Part shown: positions 62,587 through 64,000 of the stretch, piece after piece
Numbering within the stretch: the first letter of the stretch is position 1
Layout of the letters: every line of letters begins with the position of its first letter
Assembly (NCBI RefSeq): GCF_003471165.1
Contig: NZ_QRIL01000007.1
Coordinates: 90,728-154,727, forward strand
DNA from: Ruminococcus sp. AM22-13
GTDB lineage: Bacteria; Bacillota; Clostridia; Lachnospirales; Lachnospiraceae
Direction of reading: 5' to 3'
DNA: 64,000 nt
Made by a program: the position numbers and the translations under genes
Notes under the pieces: generated by a model
What the model saw: only the letters and a program-made list of their open reading frames with translations
Told to the model about the DNA's origin: nothing
The model's database searches: none

Positions 62587-63912
62587 ATGGAAAATGCTTT
62601 AATTTTTGCTTCTGAAAAAGAAGTTCAATTCACAAAACTATTAAAATTTATTGTTCCGACATATCTAACATCATTATTTAACACAGTCTATACCATTATT
62701 GATGGTATTTTTGTTTCTACATATGTCGGAACCAATGCACTGGCTTCTATTAACATTGTTTATCCTATTGTAAATGTATTGACCGGAATTGCACTTGTAT
62801 TTGCTACCGGCGGCAGCGCTGTCACAGCTTTGCACATTGGAGGAAACAGAAAAAAGGAAGCAGACCGCTCCTTTTCTGTCAGTTCTTTTGCAGCTATTTT
62901 GCTTGGATGCCTCATTTCCCTGATGATTCTTACGAATCTCTCAGCAATTCTGACCATGCTCGGTGCAACCCCCGTGACAATTGCAGGGTGTAAAACATAC
63001 GCACGTTGGTGGCTTTTTGCAGCTCCCGTCGTAATCGGTAAGGAACTGTTTACATATTTTATCCGAGTGGACGGTGCCCCCACATATAGCTTTATAACTG
63101 CACTGTCCGGTGGTATTTTGAATATCGTTTTGGACTATATTCTGGTCGGACAAATGCAAATGGGAATCTACGGTGCTGCACTGGCAACAATTCTTGGGCT
63201 GGTATTGTCATTTTCTATGGGAATTTATTATTTTATCCATAAACAAAAGTATCTTTCATTTACCTTGCATAACTTATCCTTGCGGGAAGCCATGCATTGT
63301 ATGATAAATGGTGCATCCGAATTTGTCAATCAACTTGCTATTGCAGTTACAACCATCGTATTTAACCGCACTGTACTCTCCTTTGCCGGTGAAGACGGTG
63401 TCGCCGCAGTTTCCATCATCATGTATCTGCAGTTTTTGTTTATCGGTGTCTACTTTGGTTTTTCTATGGGCATAGCACCATCTCTGAGTTATGCGTATGG
63501 CGACCGAAAAATAAGAATTTGTCGAAAACTGGAAAGCTATGCTCATCGCTTTTTCGCAGTAGCTCCAATCGTCATTTATGCACTGACCTACTTTCTTACT
63601 CCAGTTGCTGTATCCTGTTTCGCAGATACATCCAGCCCTGTATTTCCTATTGCAGTGTCCGGAATGAGAGTTTATGGACTTGGTTTTCTATTTTCAGGAA
63701 TTAATATTTTTGCTGCAATTCGAATGATGGCATATGGAAAAGGATATTTCTCCGGTCTGATCACATTTTTGCGTTCATTCCTACTATTACTTTTATTTCT
63801 GATTGTACTGCCTTTGAAATTTGGTTTGACTGGAATATGGCTCGCCGTTCCTGCGGCAGAAGCTCTAACATTACTCGTTGCTGTATGGTTTCTACGGCCG
63901 ATTCATTGTTAG
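62587..63912 (+). CDS. MATE-family efflux transporter under MerR control
   Basis: 441 residues, about 12 membrane segments. FTKLLKFIVPTYLTSLFNTV, then YTIIDGIFVSTYVGTNALAS, gives the MATE start; the diverged helix-1 sequence suggests a different subfamily from the other two MATE genes in the window. GGGAGG ribosome site. Probably a drug or toxic-metabolite exporter induced through the divergent MerR-type regulator. Confidence 0.92.
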   Translation: MENALIFASEKEVQFTKLLKFIVPTYLTSLFNTVYTIIDGIFVSTYVGTNALASINIVYPIVNVLTGIALVFATGGSAVTALHIGGNRKKEADRSFSVSSFAAILLGCLISLMILTNLSAILTMLGATPVTIAGCKTYARWWLFAAPVVIGKELFTYFIRVDGAPTYSFITALSGGILNIVLDYILVGQMQMGIYGAALATILGLVLSFSMGIYYFIHKQKYLSFTLHNLSLREAMHCMINGASEFVNQLAIAVTTIVFNRTVLSFAGEDGVAAVSIIMYLQFLFIGVYFGFSMGIAPSLSYAYGDRKIRICRKLESYAHRFFAVAPIVIYALTYFLTPVAVSCFADTSSPVFPIAVSGMRVYGLGFLFSGINIFAAIRMMAYGKGYFSGLITFLRSFLLLLLFLIVLPLKFGLTGIWLAVPAAEALTLLVAVWFLRPIHC

Positions 63913-63968
63913 AATAAGACTCCTTTATAGAAGAACCACAACTTACACATGACAGTGAATTATATCCT

Positions 63969-63988
63969 CACATGACTGAAGTCACGTG
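63969..63988 (-). repeat. hairpin resembling an IS200/IS605-family end
   Basis: CACATGAC and GTCACGTG enclose a TGAA loop; read on the minus strand the single mismatch becomes a G-U wobble. This CACGTGAC-TTCA-GTCATGTG form is like the subterminal hairpins of TnpA/TnpB elements. The element itself would lie beyond the right edge. Confidence 0.45.
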
Positions 63989-64000
63989 CTTCCAGACGCT

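Overview
The window looks like a chromosomal segment of a low-GC Gram-positive gut anaerobe, most likely a Lachnospiraceae (Blautia / Ruminococcus gnavus type). The grounds are family content (YesMN-type two-component regulators beside sugar ABC transporters, GH38, GH13 and GH77 enzymes, phosphoketolase, a flavodiiron-rubredoxin fusion), strong AGGAGG ribosome sites, A/T-rich intergenic DNA and a THF riboswitch. No rRNA or tRNA gene was seen. Placement is inference; no database search was possible.

Layout. 1-10.1 kb: a mannoside/oligosaccharide locus read on the minus strand: histidine kinase, AraC-type response regulator and a membrane-tethered solute-binding protein (translationally coupled), then a terminator, then solute-binding protein, two permeases and an alpha-mannosidase that runs off the left edge. 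10.1-13.1 kb: a decayed stretch with one intact Gfo/Idh/MocA-type gene and the wreck of a second sugar permease. 13-26 kb: central carbon and glucan genes (pyruvate kinase, 4-alpha-glucanotransferase, phosphoketolase, GH13 glucosidase) with a LysR regulator and a MATE exporter. 25.8-28.9 kb: a folate operon (folE, HD-domain gene, folP, folBK) behind a THF riboswitch. 28.9-32.4 kb: small genes (WYL regulator, VOC protein, deformylase-like protein, EF-hand-like acidic protein, HIRAN protein).

32.5-43.4 kb: a complete type I-B CRISPR-Cas locus, cas6-cas8b-cas7-cas5-cas3-cas4-cas1-cas2, all minus strand, followed by an A/T-rich leader and a 29-repeat array transcribed in the same direction and closed by a terminator. 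A ~100-bp direct repeat flanks the whole locus (32341-32439 and 44118-44217); the right copy is joined to a truncated IS630-type transposase, so the locus sits between recombination scars. Immediately upstream (44.4-48.5 kb) lies a compact operon of a PLD-SF2 helicase-DUF3427-like protein, a NUDIX hydrolase, a small protein and an ArsC-like protein lacking its catalytic P-loop. This is the best candidate here for an uncharacterised defence or nucleic-acid-processing module.

48.8-64 kb: mixed housekeeping and accessory genes (VOC, SDR, RelA/SpoT synthetase, flavodiiron protein, RecQ, GNAT), several pseudogenes (YccF fragment, GNAT fragment, hybrid histidine kinase, XRE regulator), and two more MATE exporters, one beside an Lrp regulator and a 2-hydroxyacid dehydrogenase, the other divergent from a MerR regulator with a textbook 19-bp-spacer MerR promoter. 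The right edge carries a hairpin like those at IS200/IS605 ends.
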